NCBI GenBank assembly: GCA_934359255.1
Contig: CAKRLG010000014.1
Span: 1-55,825, forward strand
Direction: 5' to 3'
DNA length: 55,825 nt
DNA from: an uncultured Ruminococcus sp.
Lineage (GTDB): Bacteria > Bacillota > Clostridia > Lachnospirales > Lachnospiraceae
This document shows, one piece after another, positions 16,967 to 26,133 of this stretch. The position numbers and the translations under genes were made by a program. The notes under the pieces are model-generated. The model saw nothing but the letters and a program-made list of their open reading frames with translations, was not told the DNA's origin and searched no databases. How positions within the stretch are numbered: position 1 is the stretch's first letter; every line of letters starts with the position of its first letter.

Positions 16967-17467
16967 ATGGAACAGCAAATTTCCATGAAACGCATCGATC
17001 AGATTGTATCTCACCCCGTCTTTCGGGAACAGTTTGCGCTTTTGCAGGAAGCAGAAAAAGACCGGATATTCTGCCGGCATACAATGGAGCATTTTCTGGA
17101 TGTGGCGCGGCTGATGTATATTTATAATCTGGAAAATCAGGCTGGCTTTTCCAGGGAAATGATCTACGCCGCCGGACTTCTTCACGATATCGGCCGTTAT
17201 GAACAGATGGAAAAAGGTACTCCTCACCACCTGGCAGGGGCAAGATTGGCGGAACTCATCCTTACGGACTGTGATTTTTCTCTTAATGAGCAGGAACCGA
17301 TTCTTGCTGCGATCCGAAGCCACCGGGTAAAAGATACTGCGGAAACTCCCTTATTTTCCCGCTATCTCTACCGGGCGGACAAACAGTCGCGTAACTGCTT
17401 TTCCTGTCCTGCCCGTGCAGCATGCAACTGGCCGGAGGAGAAGATGAATCTGACGATTCGTTATTAA
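16967..17467 (+). CDS. HD-domain phosphohydrolase in the folate operon
   Basis: A 166-residue HD hydrolase. Metal ligands are HTME (about residue 38), the HD pair in GLLHDIGRYEQ (about 73), and later HHLAGA and SHRVKD. It begins 6 bases after folE. Folate synthesis needs a step that strips phosphate from dihydroneopterin triphosphate, and no Nudix folQ is present here; this HD protein is a reasonable candidate, by position only. It ends with a cysteine-rich stretch (NCFSCPARAACNW) that may bind metal. Confidence 0.82.
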   Translation: MEQQISMKRIDQIVSHPVFREQFALLQEAEKDRIFCRHTMEHFLDVARLMYIYNLENQAGFSREMIYAAGLLHDIGRYEQMEKGTPHHLAGARLAELILTDCDFSLNEQEPILAAIRSHRVKDTAETPLFSRYLYRADKQSRNCFSCPARAACNWPEEKMNLTIRY

Positions 17468-17505
17468 TACATAACTTATGTAAACCGCAAAAGGAGAAAA
17501 TACGT

Positions 17506-18312
17506 ATGAAAATTGGTAATCGTGAATTTGATACAAAGAATGAAACTTATATTATGGGAATCCTGAACGTGACTCCCGACTCTTTTTCCGACGGTGGAAA
17601 ATTCAATCATATGGATGCTGCTCTCGCTCACGCCGAGCAGATGATCCGGGACGGTGCTGACATTATCGATATCGGCGGGGAATCCACCCGTCCGGGACAT
17701 ACCGTCATCTCCGATGAGGAAGAAATCGCAAGAGTTACTCCGGTCATCGAAGCTGTCAAGGCACGGTTTGATGTGCCGGTTTCCATTGATACTTATAAAG
17801 GAAATGTTGCAGAAGCCGCTCTTCAGGCAGGTGCTGATCTTGTCAATGATATCTGGGGCTTCAAGTTTGACTATAAGACCGCCGAGATAACCGCCCGTTA
17901 TCACGCGGCCTGCTGCCTGATGCACAACCGGAACGAAGCGCAGTATCAGAACTTTCTGGAGGAAATGGTATCTGACATGAAGGAATGCGTCGCTATCGCT
18001 CACAAGGCAGGGGTTCCGGACGAGAAAATCATGCTGGATCCGGGTGTTGGCTTTGGAAAAACTTACGAGCAGAATCTGGAAGCCATCAATCATGTAGATG
18101 TGTTACAGGAACTCGGACTCCCGATCCTGCTCGGCACTTCCAGAAAATCCGTCATCGGTAACACTCTGGATCTGCCGGTTGACCAGCGCGTGGAAGGAAC
18201 TCTCGCCACCACCGTGATCGGCATGCTCCGCGGATGCTCCTTTATCCGAGTACACGATATCAAAGAAAACCACCGGATCATTCAGATGACGAAAGCGATC
18301 CTGTCCTGCTAG
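17506..18312 (+). CDS. folP: Dihydropteroate synthase
   Basis: A 268-residue TIM-barrel enzyme joining p-aminobenzoate to hydroxymethyl-dihydropterin diphosphate; the sulfonamide target. Conserved segments in order: MGILNVTPDSFSDGG, IDIGGESTRPG, VSIDTYK, NDIWGFK, DPGVGFGKT, LLGTSRKS and IRVHDIKEN. The start at 17506 follows AAGGAG; the open frame extends back to 17422 but that overlaps the HD gene. Ten bases separate its stop from the next gene. Confidence 0.96.
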   Translation: MKIGNREFDTKNETYIMGILNVTPDSFSDGGKFNHMDAALAHAEQMIRDGADIIDIGGESTRPGHTVISDEEEIARVTPVIEAVKARFDVPVSIDTYKGNVAEAALQAGADLVNDIWGFKFDYKTAEITARYHAACCLMHNRNEAQYQNFLEEMVSDMKECVAIAHKAGVPDEKIMLDPGVGFGKTYEQNLEAINHVDVLQELGLPILLGTSRKSVIGNTLDLPVDQRVEGTLATTVIGMLRGCSFIRVHDIKENHRIIQMTKAILSC

Positions 18313-18322
18313 GAGGAAATTT

Positions 18323-19150
18323 ATGGATAAAATAAGAATTGAGAATCTGGAAATCTTTGCAAAGCATGGGGTATTTCCGGAAGAGAATTTTTTAGGACAA
18401 AAGTTTGTGCTCTCCGCCGTTTTGCATACCGACACCCGAAAAGCCGGACTCACCGATGAGCTTTCTTATTCGGTACATTACGGTGAAGTCAGCCATCTGA
18501 TCAAAAAGATAGTGGAAGAAAATACCTGGAAACTGCTGGAGACCGTGGCAGAAGAGACGGCAAAAGCGATCCTGCTCTCCTACCCCACCGTCTCTCAGGT
18601 GGATCTTACCATCAAAAAACCCTGGGCACCCATCGGTCTGCCGTTGGATACCGTATCGGTGGAGATCAGCCGCGGCTGGCATACCGCTTATATCGCGCTC
18701 GGCTCCAATATGGGTGACAAAGAAAAATACCTGAACGAAGCGGTAGAAAAACTACAGCAGACTTCGGACTGTCAGGTACTCAAAGTGTCTGATTTTCTCG
18801 TAACCGCACCGTATGGTGGGGTGGAACAGGATGACTTTTTAAATGGTGCACTGGCACTGAAAACACTGCTGACACCGCAGGAACTGCTCGAACGCCTCCA
18901 TGAGATCGAACAGGAAGCCCACCGGGAGCGTCTGATCCACTGGGGACCACGAACGCTGGATCTGGATATTTTACTGTACGACGATCTGGTTCTTGACACT
19001 CCCGATCTGATCATTCCTCATGTGGAGATGCATCTTCGTGACTTCGTTCTGATCCCGCTGGCACAGATTGCTCCGTGGAAACGCCACCCGGTACTGGGAC
19101 TTACCGTTTCACAGATGCTGGCAGATCTGCAGGCGAAGCAGGAATCCTGA
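18323..19150 (+). CDS. folBK: Bifunctional dihydroneopterin aldolase / HPPK (FolB-FolK fusion)
   Basis: A 275-residue fusion. Residues about 1-118 are dihydroneopterin aldolase (IRIENLEIFAKHGVFPEE, with the substrate-binding glutamate, and LTIKKPWAPI). Residues about 119-275 are 6-hydroxymethyl-dihydropterin pyrophosphokinase (YIALGSNMGDKEKYL, WGPRTLDLDILLYDD, IPHVEMHLRDFVLIPL). It converts dihydroneopterin to the diphosphate used by FolP. AGGAGG precedes the ATG. folC, dihydrofolate reductase and the p-aminobenzoate genes are not in this window. Confidence 0.95.
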   Translation: MDKIRIENLEIFAKHGVFPEENFLGQKFVLSAVLHTDTRKAGLTDELSYSVHYGEVSHLIKKIVEENTWKLLETVAEETAKAILLSYPTVSQVDLTIKKPWAPIGLPLDTVSVEISRGWHTAYIALGSNMGDKEKYLNEAVEKLQQTSDCQVLKVSDFLVTAPYGGVEQDDFLNGALALKTLLTPQELLERLHEIEQEAHRERLIHWGPRTLDLDILLYDDLVLDTPDLIIPHVEMHLRDFVLIPLAQIAPWKRHPVLGLTVSQMLADLQAKQES

Positions 19151-19196
19151 TCTGCTATACGGATTCCTTATTCTGGAAATTATGTAAACCCTTCTG

Positions 19197-21419
19197 CTAT
19201 TTCTGACCGTCAGACTCCTCCTTCGTCTGCTCATTTGACAAATCCCCCGGATTGCCCTGTGGCGGGTCACCCTGCGGGCGTTCCCCGTTTTGCATATCCG
19301 GCGGGGTCGGACGGTCGGAATCATCGGAATTGTCAGAATTATCATTGTTCTCTCCCATCGGACCTCCCTGCGGCATCTGACCGCCGCCCTGTCCGGGTGC
19401 ATTGGCTGCTTCTCCGTCGGTGTATACCAGACCGTCCATGGTTACTTCCTGACTGTTCTCTCCGGTGTGGATCGTATAGGTACTTCCATCGCTTAATTCT
19501 GCGCAGCTGATCACCACAGAATTATATTCACGTACCGGTGTATAACTTAACAGCGTATTGCCATCCCCATCTTCCAGTGTGATCTCCCCGCTCTGGTTAT
19601 CCGTCAGGTTCACCATCAGCGATCCCTGCGTGGAATCGGAACCAAAGTTCTGTGCCATGCCGCTCATGCCAACTGCCACCAGCGTTCCACCGGTGATCGT
19701 TGCCGTTCCATTGTAATCCAGAGCACCATTTCCGTTATTACTCGGACCGGAAACGTAGATGGTTCCTCCGCTGACGGTCAGATTCCCGTTGCTGTCAATT
19801 CCGTCTCCGGTGGCATCGATCGTGACAGTTCCACCGGAAATTGTGATCCAGGAATCCTCGTCTGCGGAGAACATATCCCCGCCAAATCCGCCCATGCCAC
19901 TCTGGTCGTTTCCACCGGCTGCATTCAGTCCGTCATCGCTGGCTGTGATATCGATGGTTCCACCGGAGATCTCCACATTCTGTCCTTCGATTCCTTCATA
20001 ACAGGTTTCGATCGTAATTTCTCCGCCGTATACCTGATTTGCCTCATCCGCATGCATGCCGTCATCTCCGGTACTGAGTGTGTAAATTCCGTCGCAGATG
20101 GTCATATTGCCGTTGGTATGGAAACTGTCATCGCAGGAATCTATCGTAAAGGTTCCGTCTTTTACCAGCAGATCGCCACCGGCCTTGACTCCCTTGGTAC
20201 TGGTATCTTCAGCACTGGTGTCTTCGGTACCGCTATTCTGTGTTTCACTTCCGGTAGCTGTATTTTCGGAAGCTGTGCTTCCAGTAGCTTCACTGTTAGC
20301 CTTTGCACTGCTTTCTTCCGTTCCGGTCTTTTTCACACTGGCAGTCTTACTGGTTTCCTCCGTACTGCTGTCCGTTCCACTGTTCTGCATATCGCCGCTT
20401 TCCTCATTTGCTGCTCCCGCATCCTGCGGTGGCTGCATATCCGACTTTCCAGGGCCGCCCTGACCGAAATCTCCGCCAGGTCCCTGCCGGTCGCTCTTTT
20501 TCGTCGCATTGGTGCTTCCACCACCGGCTGCGATGTCATACGTTCCATCGTCGATCTGCAGCACACCGGAAGCCGAGATGCCGTCTCCGTCTGCTGTCAG
20601 TGTATAAGTTCCCCCCGCCAGATAGACCCATCCTTTGCTCTCATCCTCGCTGTTTTCACTGTGAATCGCATCTTTTCCAGATTCGATTGTAAAAGTTCCA
20701 TCTGCGATGCGGACACTGTCCTTTCCGGACACTCCCTGTTTTTCGGCAGTAATCTCATACGTTCCACCGGTGACCACAAGATCATCCTTCGACACGATTC
20801 CATGCCCCGCCGATGTTACTGTCAGACTACCGCTTCCATTGAGTGTCAAATCTTCTTTTGAGAAAATCGCACCATCCACGCTACTGTCAGTATCGTCAGA
20901 AAACGACTCAGAGCTCAGTGTATTCTCACTTCCGTCCGCCAGCGTGACAAATACTTTATCAGCCTGTGTCACCTGGATCGCCGCATCTTCTTTGTTGGTG
21001 ATCGACACACCATCCAGAACCAGCTGTACCTTCTCACTGTCGTCCACATCCACCACCAGACTGCCGTCTGAGAGGCTGCCGCTGATCAGATACGTTCCCT
21101 CGCCGGTGATCGTTACGGTCTGACCGTCAATCGTTACATTTTTATCCTCACATGTGGAAGTCTCATCATCCAACGTGATCTGCACGCATTCGTTCTCCTT
21201 ATAACTACCATCCAGATCGCGGTCAGAAAACATATCGTTCGTATCCACCAGATCCTCTGCATTCTGTGCATCCGTCGCATCTGCTGCCGTATCTGTCGTT
21301 GCCACAGCAGTGGTACTGCTGCTCTTTTCTGTTGTTGTATCCGCGGTTGCCGCCGTGCTGCATCCGGTCATCCCCAGTGCCGCTGCCATTAGCACCGCCA
21401 TCATCTGCTGTCGTTTCAT
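19197..21419 (-). CDS. Cthe_2159-type beta-helix surface lipoprotein
   Basis: A 740-residue protein. The lipobox is seen in AAALGMTGCSTA, so Cys21 is probably lipidated. The body is a long series of short beta strands with recurring 'ISGGTxxI' and 'DDGxxA' turns, as in the Cthe_2159 polysaccharide-binding right-handed beta helix. A low-complexity Ser/Thr/Glu-rich insert lies in the middle, and the C-terminus is rich in Gly, Pro, Asn and Gln. The start at 21419 is set by GGGGGA just upstream. It is the last gene of a VTC-DUF4956-Cthe_2159 operon, a combination common in Lachnospiraceae. Acidic-sugar or polymer binding at the surface is likely; the ligand is unknown. Confidence 0.82.
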   Translation of the reverse strand: MKRQQMMAVLMAAALGMTGCSTAATADTTTEKSSSTTAVATTDTAADATDAQNAEDLVDTNDMFSDRDLDGSYKENECVQITLDDETSTCEDKNVTIDGQTVTITGEGTYLISGSLSDGSLVVDVDDSEKVQLVLDGVSITNKEDAAIQVTQADKVFVTLADGSENTLSSESFSDDTDSSVDGAIFSKEDLTLNGSGSLTVTSAGHGIVSKDDLVVTGGTYEITAEKQGVSGKDSVRIADGTFTIESGKDAIHSENSEDESKGWVYLAGGTYTLTADGDGISASGVLQIDDGTYDIAAGGGSTNATKKSDRQGPGGDFGQGGPGKSDMQPPQDAGAANEESGDMQNSGTDSSTEETSKTASVKKTGTEESSAKANSEATGSTASENTATGSETQNSGTEDTSAEDTSTKGVKAGGDLLVKDGTFTIDSCDDSFHTNGNMTICDGIYTLSTGDDGMHADEANQVYGGEITIETCYEGIEGQNVEISGGTIDITASDDGLNAAGGNDQSGMGGFGGDMFSADEDSWITISGGTVTIDATGDGIDSNGNLTVSGGTIYVSGPSNNGNGALDYNGTATITGGTLVAVGMSGMAQNFGSDSTQGSLMVNLTDNQSGEITLEDGDGNTLLSYTPVREYNSVVISCAELSDGSTYTIHTGENSQEVTMDGLVYTDGEAANAPGQGGGQMPQGGPMGENNDNSDNSDDSDRPTPPDMQNGERPQGDPPQGNPGDLSNEQTKEESDGQK

Positions 21420-21462
21420 GTTGATTCCCCCTGTCTTTTCTGACATAGATTCTGTATCGTGA

Positions 21463-22155
21463 TTACAGATTTTCTGTTACATTTTCCTGGTTGCTGATCA
21501 CGATCTCCAGATTACCGTTTCTGCACCGGAGTCCGTCGATCATTTCTTTTTCCTGGTTACTGTCTTTTAATGTCACCTGATACGTCAGTTTGAAAAGACT
21601 TCCCATATTCGTCGTCTTCACTCTTGCAAGTTCGCATTTTTCCGTATATGTATCAAACAGATCGTCAAATACACTCGTATAATCCAGATCTTCCGGAATG
21701 GTGATTGTCAGCGTTTTTTCCCGTTTGTCTTTTTTCTCCCACAGGTTCAGGTGTACATATCCTGCCATGATCAGTGCAAGGATCACGGTATAAAGTACGG
21801 CATATCCCAGATACCCCATACCACTGACCAGACCTGCACCCATCGCGATAAAGATGGCACCGATATCTTTCGCACTTCCCGGAACGCTTCGGAAACGTAC
21901 CAGCGAAAATGCTCCGGCAACGGCAACACCCGTTCCTACATTGCCATTGACCATCATGATCACCACGCAGACCACTGCCGGAAGGATCGCAAGCGTCCGG
22001 ACAAAGCCTGGATTATAACGGGTTTTGTATGCATACGCTGCCGCCAGGATCACGCCGATCACCAGGGAAACTCCCACGCACAGTAAAAACTGACTGACCG
22101 GGATCACCGTTGTTGTGCTGCTGTCAAAAATACCTTCAAATAAATTATGAAACAT
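21463..22155 (-). CDS. DUF4956 membrane protein
   Basis: A 230-residue protein with four or five N-terminal helices (about residues 15-150) and a cytoplasmic C-terminal domain of about 80 residues. The segment NVGTGVAVAGAFSLVRFRS is the recognisable core of DUF4956. The family is almost always next to a VTC-domain protein, as here. AAGGAG precedes the ATG at 22155, and the start overlaps the VTC gene by 11 bases. Function is not established; a role in passing a polymer or signal across the membrane with VTC is an inference. Confidence 0.82.
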   Translation of the reverse strand: MFHNLFEGIFDSSTTTVIPVSQFLLCVGVSLVIGVILAAAYAYKTRYNPGFVRTLAILPAVVCVVIMMVNGNVGTGVAVAGAFSLVRFRSVPGSAKDIGAIFIAMGAGLVSGMGYLGYAVLYTVILALIMAGYVHLNLWEKKDKREKTLTITIPEDLDYTSVFDDLFDTYTEKCELARVKTTNMGSLFKLTYQVTLKDSNQEKEMIDGLRCRNGNLEIVISNQENVTENL

Positions 22156-22873
22156 GTTCCAGTTCTCCTTTAGATTCATTTTTTTCTGTCAGTATTGTCC
22201 GGTACGCATTGCCATACTTGGAATACGAAGTCCGGTAAATCTTATGTTCTGTGAGATAATGCACCAGCCACAGCGGCATGCCGTGACCGACTTTGATCTC
22301 CATCAGTGCCTGATTTTTTTCCAGCAGCGGCCGTCCGTAGACCGGTGCGGAAAGATCCAGCTGTGTGGTACGCCAGAGGATATTCTGGTCAAAGGTAATC
22401 CGAAGTTCGTGATCGTCCTTTCCATAAAAAGCCTCCCGCTCATAGGAGAGATACACGGCCGGGCGAATTCCCTGATACATCTGCATCGCATAATCTAGTT
22501 CCCGCCGGATCTGGCTGTGTTCGATGGAATCCTCTCCCTGGCAGAGGTATCGGACCGCATCCGCATATTCAGTCCGTACTCTCCGTTTGTAGACCACTTT
22601 TTTATATTTCTTTTTCAGCTCGATAAAGGCTTCGCTGTCATCCTGTGCCCGTCCGTAGGTACGCAGCCGGATCTTTTCTTTGTACACCTTTCCTTCGATC
22701 GATCTTCGGATCAGAAGATAATCCGGCGTATCAAAATACAGGTTACAGATGGTATTGCGTCCGAATGTATCCGATTTCATATAGGTTTCCATATAAGCCA
22801 GCAGGTCTTTTTTCTGATCTGCGGTAAGCAGATATTTGTATTCATATCGTTTGAAAATTGTCTGATTTGCCAT
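22145..22873 (-). CDS. Polyphosphate polymerase (VTC) domain protein
   Basis: A 242-residue soluble protein of the VTC/CYTH-like tunnel fold. Basic and acidic tunnel residues are seen in FKRYEYKYLL, NLYFDTPDY, KIRLRTYGR, FIELKKKYKKVVYKRR and LMEIKVGHGMP. In yeast VTC4 this fold makes polyphosphate from ATP. The bacterial versions next to DUF4956 and Cthe_2159/CotH proteins have no proven product. It is first in the operon and has an AAGGAGG ribosome site. Confidence 0.87.
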   Translation of the reverse strand: MANQTIFKRYEYKYLLTADQKKDLLAYMETYMKSDTFGRNTICNLYFDTPDYLLIRRSIEGKVYKEKIRLRTYGRAQDDSEAFIELKKKYKKVVYKRRVRTEYADAVRYLCQGEDSIEHSQIRRELDYAMQMYQGIRPAVYLSYEREAFYGKDDHELRITFDQNILWRTTQLDLSAPVYGRPLLEKNQALMEIKVGHGMPLWLVHYLTEHKIYRTSYSKYGNAYRTILTEKNESKGELEHVS

Positions 22874-22896
22874 CTCGGTTCCTCCTTATGGATGTG

Positions 22897-22929
22897 ATTG
22901 TATCGGAGAAACCTTAAATGAAGTTTAAA
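22897..22929 (-). promoter_or_regulatory. Promoter with 11-bp spaced direct repeats for the VTC operon
   Basis: On the minus strand TTTAAAC-TTCA-TTTAAGG forms two TTTAA half-sites exactly 11 bases apart. They cover the place where the -35 box should be, 17 bases before TACAAT (22897-22902). OmpR-family response regulators bind such 11-base direct repeats, so a two-component system may control the operon. Confidence 0.5.
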
Positions 22930-23048
22930 GAAACATAGAAAACACAGAATCTACACATTTATTCAAAACAAAGAATATACTTTCTCGTTATCGCGACAGT
23001 CTCCAGGGTCTCGTGCAAGTACAAACTTTGACTCGTTGCTCGCGTATT

Positions 23049-23095
23049 AAAAAGCAGAACCCGCATAAAATCTTTACGCAAAGTTCTGCTTTCTA
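23049..23095 (-). terminator. Terminator of the methyltransferase gene
   Basis: AAAGCAGAAC and GTTCTGCTTT pair perfectly across a 24-base loop, followed on the minus strand by TTAAT. Confidence 0.75.
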
Positions 23096-23116
23096 TATAA
23101 CTTTATATAAATAATA

Positions 23117-23797
23117 TCATTTTTTCCCTTCCACACAGATCCAGTCCGTGCCCTCTTTTACGTGGATCCGAATGTCCGTGAAACCAGCTTTTTCAAACAG
23201 TTCCCTGAATTCTTCAGCAGTCGGAGTGAAGAGGTGAAAACGGTAAATATTTTCCAGTGTCTTCGGGTCCAGACCTTCTTTGTTATAGGTATCTGCCACC
23301 AGAAGAAAGGTTCCTCCTTTTTTCAGAACCCGCTGTACCTCTTTCAGATTTTCCTGTGGATCGGGCCAGAAATAAAAACTTTCTACCGTGATGATCTTGT
23401 CAAATCTATCGTCTGCAAAAGGCAGCGCTTCCACGGAGTCTTCCAGAACTTTCACCTTTCCGCTTTCCACATCCTGTCGATTTGTTTTCAGCGAGGTTTC
23501 CACAGACACCGGTGAATAATCTACGCCCGTCAGATGACCTGTCGTTATCTTCTCACCCATCCGTTTTAACGTAGCACCACCACCGCAGCCGATGTCCAGA
23601 ATCTCCTCTTCCGGTGCAATCTTCCAGTGCTCCAGTGCCCAACATGTCACCGGTGAATGACTCTCATTCATTCGTTTCAACATGGCTGCTCCATCCTCAC
23701 CCTGTGGTTTTGCCGGGTTTCCGGAAATGGTGATTTCTTCCTGCGTTCGTTCTGTTTTCTTTTCTGTATGAGTGTTACATATATCACATTTTTCCAT
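23117..23797 (-). CDS. Class I SAM-dependent methyltransferase
   Basis: A 226-residue methyltransferase. Motif I is ILDIGCGGGATLKRMG, the acidic loop VDYSP follows, and motif IV is FDKIITVESFYFWPDP. A cysteine pair near the N-terminus (MEKCDICNTH) is unusual and may bind metal. The start at 23797 follows GGAG at 9 bases; an earlier ATG at 23854 is possible. The C-terminal FTDIRIHVKEG resembles UbiE/arsenite-type small-molecule methyltransferases; the substrate is not evident. Confidence 0.82.
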   Translation of the reverse strand: MEKCDICNTHTEKKTERTQEEITISGNPAKPQGEDGAAMLKRMNESHSPVTCWALEHWKIAPEEEILDIGCGGGATLKRMGEKITTGHLTGVDYSPVSVETSLKTNRQDVESGKVKVLEDSVEALPFADDRFDKIITVESFYFWPDPQENLKEVQRVLKKGGTFLLVADTYNKEGLDPKTLENIYRFHLFTPTAEEFRELFEKAGFTDIRIHVKEGTDWICVEGKK

Positions 23798-23866
23798 TAC
23801 ACTTATCTCCTTTACAGTCATTTCCATATAATACTGCTTTTTCATTTCCGTCATTTGTAACTAACT

Positions 23867-23943
23867 CTAGAGCGTGTTTGAAAAAGGCTTTTCGTGAGCT
23901 GCGAGTCCCAGTTTGTGGAAATGATTTTTCAGACACGCTCTAG
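23867..23943. repeat. 77-bp MITE-like element, 19-bp terminal inverted repeats
   Basis: CTAGAGCGTGTTTGAAAAA (23867-23885) and its reverse complement with one mismatch (23925-23943) flank a 39-base core. A truncated relative lies at 29329-29353. No open frame is inside. The element separates the divergent methyltransferase and nudC genes. Confidence 0.7.
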
Positions 23944-23977
23944 TATAACCCACCCCACAACTCACCGCAAGTTCACG

Positions 23978-24006
23978 TTGTATTTTCCTTTCAAGTCATG
24001 TATACT
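23978..24006 (+). promoter_or_regulatory. Promoter of nudC
   Basis: TTGTAT (23978-23983), 17-base spacer, TATACT (24001-24006). About 130 bases of leader follow, without a clear structure. Confidence 0.6.
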
Positions 24007-24136
24007 CGTTTTAAACAGCAGCTTTTATCCCATGGTAAAATAATAAGATATGTATTTGTCCGTGTATCAGAAGATTGTCATGCACATAATATACCGTATT
24101 TTTCCAGGTACTTTAACAGGTTCAGAAAGGATTTTT

Positions 24137-24988
24137 ATGATTCAGGATATTACCCCACATCATCTGTATAATGAATTTACACCCCGATCTCCACAGAACG
24201 GAGATCTGATTTTTGCTTTCCGTGAACGAAAACTTTTGGCAGATCTCTCATCAAATACCTGCCGTTTTCCACTGTGGGAAGATGTTTCTTCACAATTTTC
24301 CACCACCACTTCTCTGATCTGGCTGTTTTCTCTGGATCAGACTTCCTGTTTTCTCGTGATGGATGCGGATCTGGAGTGTCCGGAAACTTATACATTCCAC
24401 TCTCTTCAGGAAATCCGCGGTCGAAAGCCCAAACACCAGATTTTCGCTGCAATGACGGCTTTTCATCTGTATGACTGGTACCGGAATAATCGCTTCTGCG
24501 GACGTTGCGGAACTCCTGTTGTTCCGGATCCTTCCCATAAAGAACGGATGCTCTCCTGCCCACAATGTGGAAATACCATTTATCCGAAAATCTGTCCGGC
24601 TATTATTGTCGGAGTGATCGACGGGGAAAGAATCCTGCTGACAAAATATGCCGGACGGAATAATCCTAATTATGCGCTGATCGCCGGTTTTACTGAAATC
24701 GGGGAAACCGCCGAGGAAACAGTAATGCGGGAGGTTTATGAAGAAGTAGGCGTAAGAGTGAAAAATCTGCGGTATTACAAAACCCAGCCCTGGGGAATGG
24801 CGTCGGATCTCCTGATCGGCTATTACGCGGAGCTGGACGGTGATCCCTCCATCACTCTTGATCGCAGCGAACTTTCCACCGGACTCTGGATGGACAGGAA
24901 GGAGATCATCATTGAAGACGAAGACTTCAGCCTGACACGGGAAATGATCGTTCGGTTTGCAAAAACCGGTCGGGATGTGCTGAAATAA
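24137..24988 (+). CDS. nudC: NAD(+) / NADH diphosphatase, Nudix family
   Basis: A 283-residue enzyme that splits NADH or NAD to NMN(H) and AMP; NudC can also remove NAD caps from RNA. It has a zinc ribbon (FCGRCGTP...[12 protein letters not shown]), a Nudix box ([20 protein letters not shown]), and the NADH-type motif QPW at KTQPWGM, slightly altered from SQPWPFP. The start at 24137 follows AGAAAGGA at 7 bases; the open frame reaches back to 24050 without a ribosome site. Confidence 0.88.
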   Translation: MIQDITPHHLYNEFTPRSPQNGDLIFAFRERKLLADLSSNTCRFPLWEDVSSQFSTTTSLIWLFSLDQTSCFLVMDADLECPETYTFHSLQEIRGRKPKHQIFAAMTAFHLYDWYRNNRFCGRCGTPVVPDPSHKERMLSCPQCGNTIYPKICPAIIVGVIDGERILLTKYAGRNNPNYALIAGFTEIGETAEETVMREVYEEVGVRVKNLRYYKTQPWGMASDLLIGYYAELDGDPSITLDRSELSTGLWMDRKEIIIEDEDFSLTREMIVRFAKTGRDVLK

Positions 24989-25034
24989 TATTGTACTGTA
25001 TTTACATGATTTTAGGAAAAGGAGAACTCAGACT

Positions 25035-25967
25035 ATGTCATCATTAACACTTTCAAAAGAAGAAGAAAAAAGACTGAAAGGGCTTGGTTTTTTGAATAAT
25101 AAGGGGACAGATAATTTTTCTGCCCGTATTTTAACAGTAAATGGAAAAGTTACTGCTGCCCAGCACCGGGCGATGGCAGATGCGGCAGAAAAGTTTGGAA
25201 ACGGGATTCTGACTTTTACCACGAGACAGACAGTTGAAGTACAGGGCATTCCTTATGAGAAACTGGAAGAGTTTCAGGAGTTTGTCCAGGATGCCGGTAT
25301 GGTCATCGGTGGTACGGGTGCTAAGGTTCGTCCCGTAGTTTCCTGTAAAGGAACCACCTGTCAGTATGGACTTCTGGATTCGTTTGCGATTTCAGAAGAG
25401 ATTCATAAGCGTTTTTATGAGGGGTATCACGATGTGAAGCTGCCTCATAAGTTTAAAATTGCAGTAGGCGGTTGTCCCAACAACTGTGTAAAACCCAATC
25501 TGAATGATCTGGGTATTATCGGGCAACGGATTCCTCATTTTAAGGCAGAGCTTTGTAAGGGATGTAAGAAATGTAGTGTTGAGGCAGTTTGCCCCATGGG
25601 AGCTGCCAAAGTATCGGATAAGAAATTACACATTGATGAGAATGTCTGTATTCACTGTGGGCGATGTGTGGGAAACTGCAGATTTGATTCAATTACAGAT
25701 GGAACGTATGGGTTTAAAATTTATGTTGGCGGTCGCTGGGGGAAGAAGATCTCTCATGGCCGTGCACTGAGTAAGGTGTTTACTTCTAAGGATGAGGCAA
25801 TGGATGTGATTGAGAAAGCGATTTTGCTGTTCCGTGAGAGAGGACTCGCAGGAGAAAGGTTTGCGGTTATGATTGATCGGATTGGGTTTGAGGCAGTTGA
25901 GGAAGCGCTTTTGATGGATGATTCGTTATTGGAGCGGAAAGAAGAAATCCTGGCCCGTGAATTATAA
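25035..25967 (+). CDS. AsrC-like siroheme / 4Fe-4S sulfite-nitrite reductase
   Basis: A 310-residue redox enzyme. An N-terminal sulfite/nitrite reductase half-domain (residues about 15-95) is followed by siroheme-cluster ligands CKGTTC and GGCPNNC, with an inserted two-cluster ferredoxin ([27 protein letters not shown]). This layout is that of anaerobic sulfite reductase subunit C, but asrA and asrB are absent from the vicinity. It may work alone with ferredoxin. The codons are richer in T and A at third positions than those of the neighbours, hinting at a different history. AAAGGAGA precedes the ATG. It could reduce sulfite, nitrite or another substrate. Confidence 0.85.
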   Translation: MSSLTLSKEEEKRLKGLGFLNNKGTDNFSARILTVNGKVTAAQHRAMADAAEKFGNGILTFTTRQTVEVQGIPYEKLEEFQEFVQDAGMVIGGTGAKVRPVVSCKGTTCQYGLLDSFAISEEIHKRFYEGYHDVKLPHKFKIAVGGCPNNCVKPNLNDLGIIGQRIPHFKAELCKGCKKCSVEAVCPMGAAKVSDKKLHIDENVCIHCGRCVGNCRFDSITDGTYGFKIYVGGRWGKKISHGRALSKVFTSKDEAMDVIEKAILLFRERGLAGERFAVMIDRIGFEAVEEALLMDDSLLERKEEILAREL

Positions 25968-26039
25968 GAAGCTATTCGGAGGAGATTGTCTCTACACAAG
26001 ATGATTATCGCTGCACGGACGAACCGTATGGATGAGTGC

Positions 26040-26087
26040 AAAAGACAGTTCAGCTGCATTTATAATGCATTGCTGAGCTGTCTTTTC
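26040..26087. terminator. Bidirectional terminator
   Basis: AAAGACAGTTCAGC pairs with GCTGAGCTGTCTTT (one wobble), followed by TTTTCGTTTT on the plus strand. It lies between the convergent reductase and MATE genes. Confidence 0.8.
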
Positions 26088-26133
26088 GTTTTATCTTTCT
26101 ATTTTGTTTTCATCTTCTATATCATTTCTGGTG

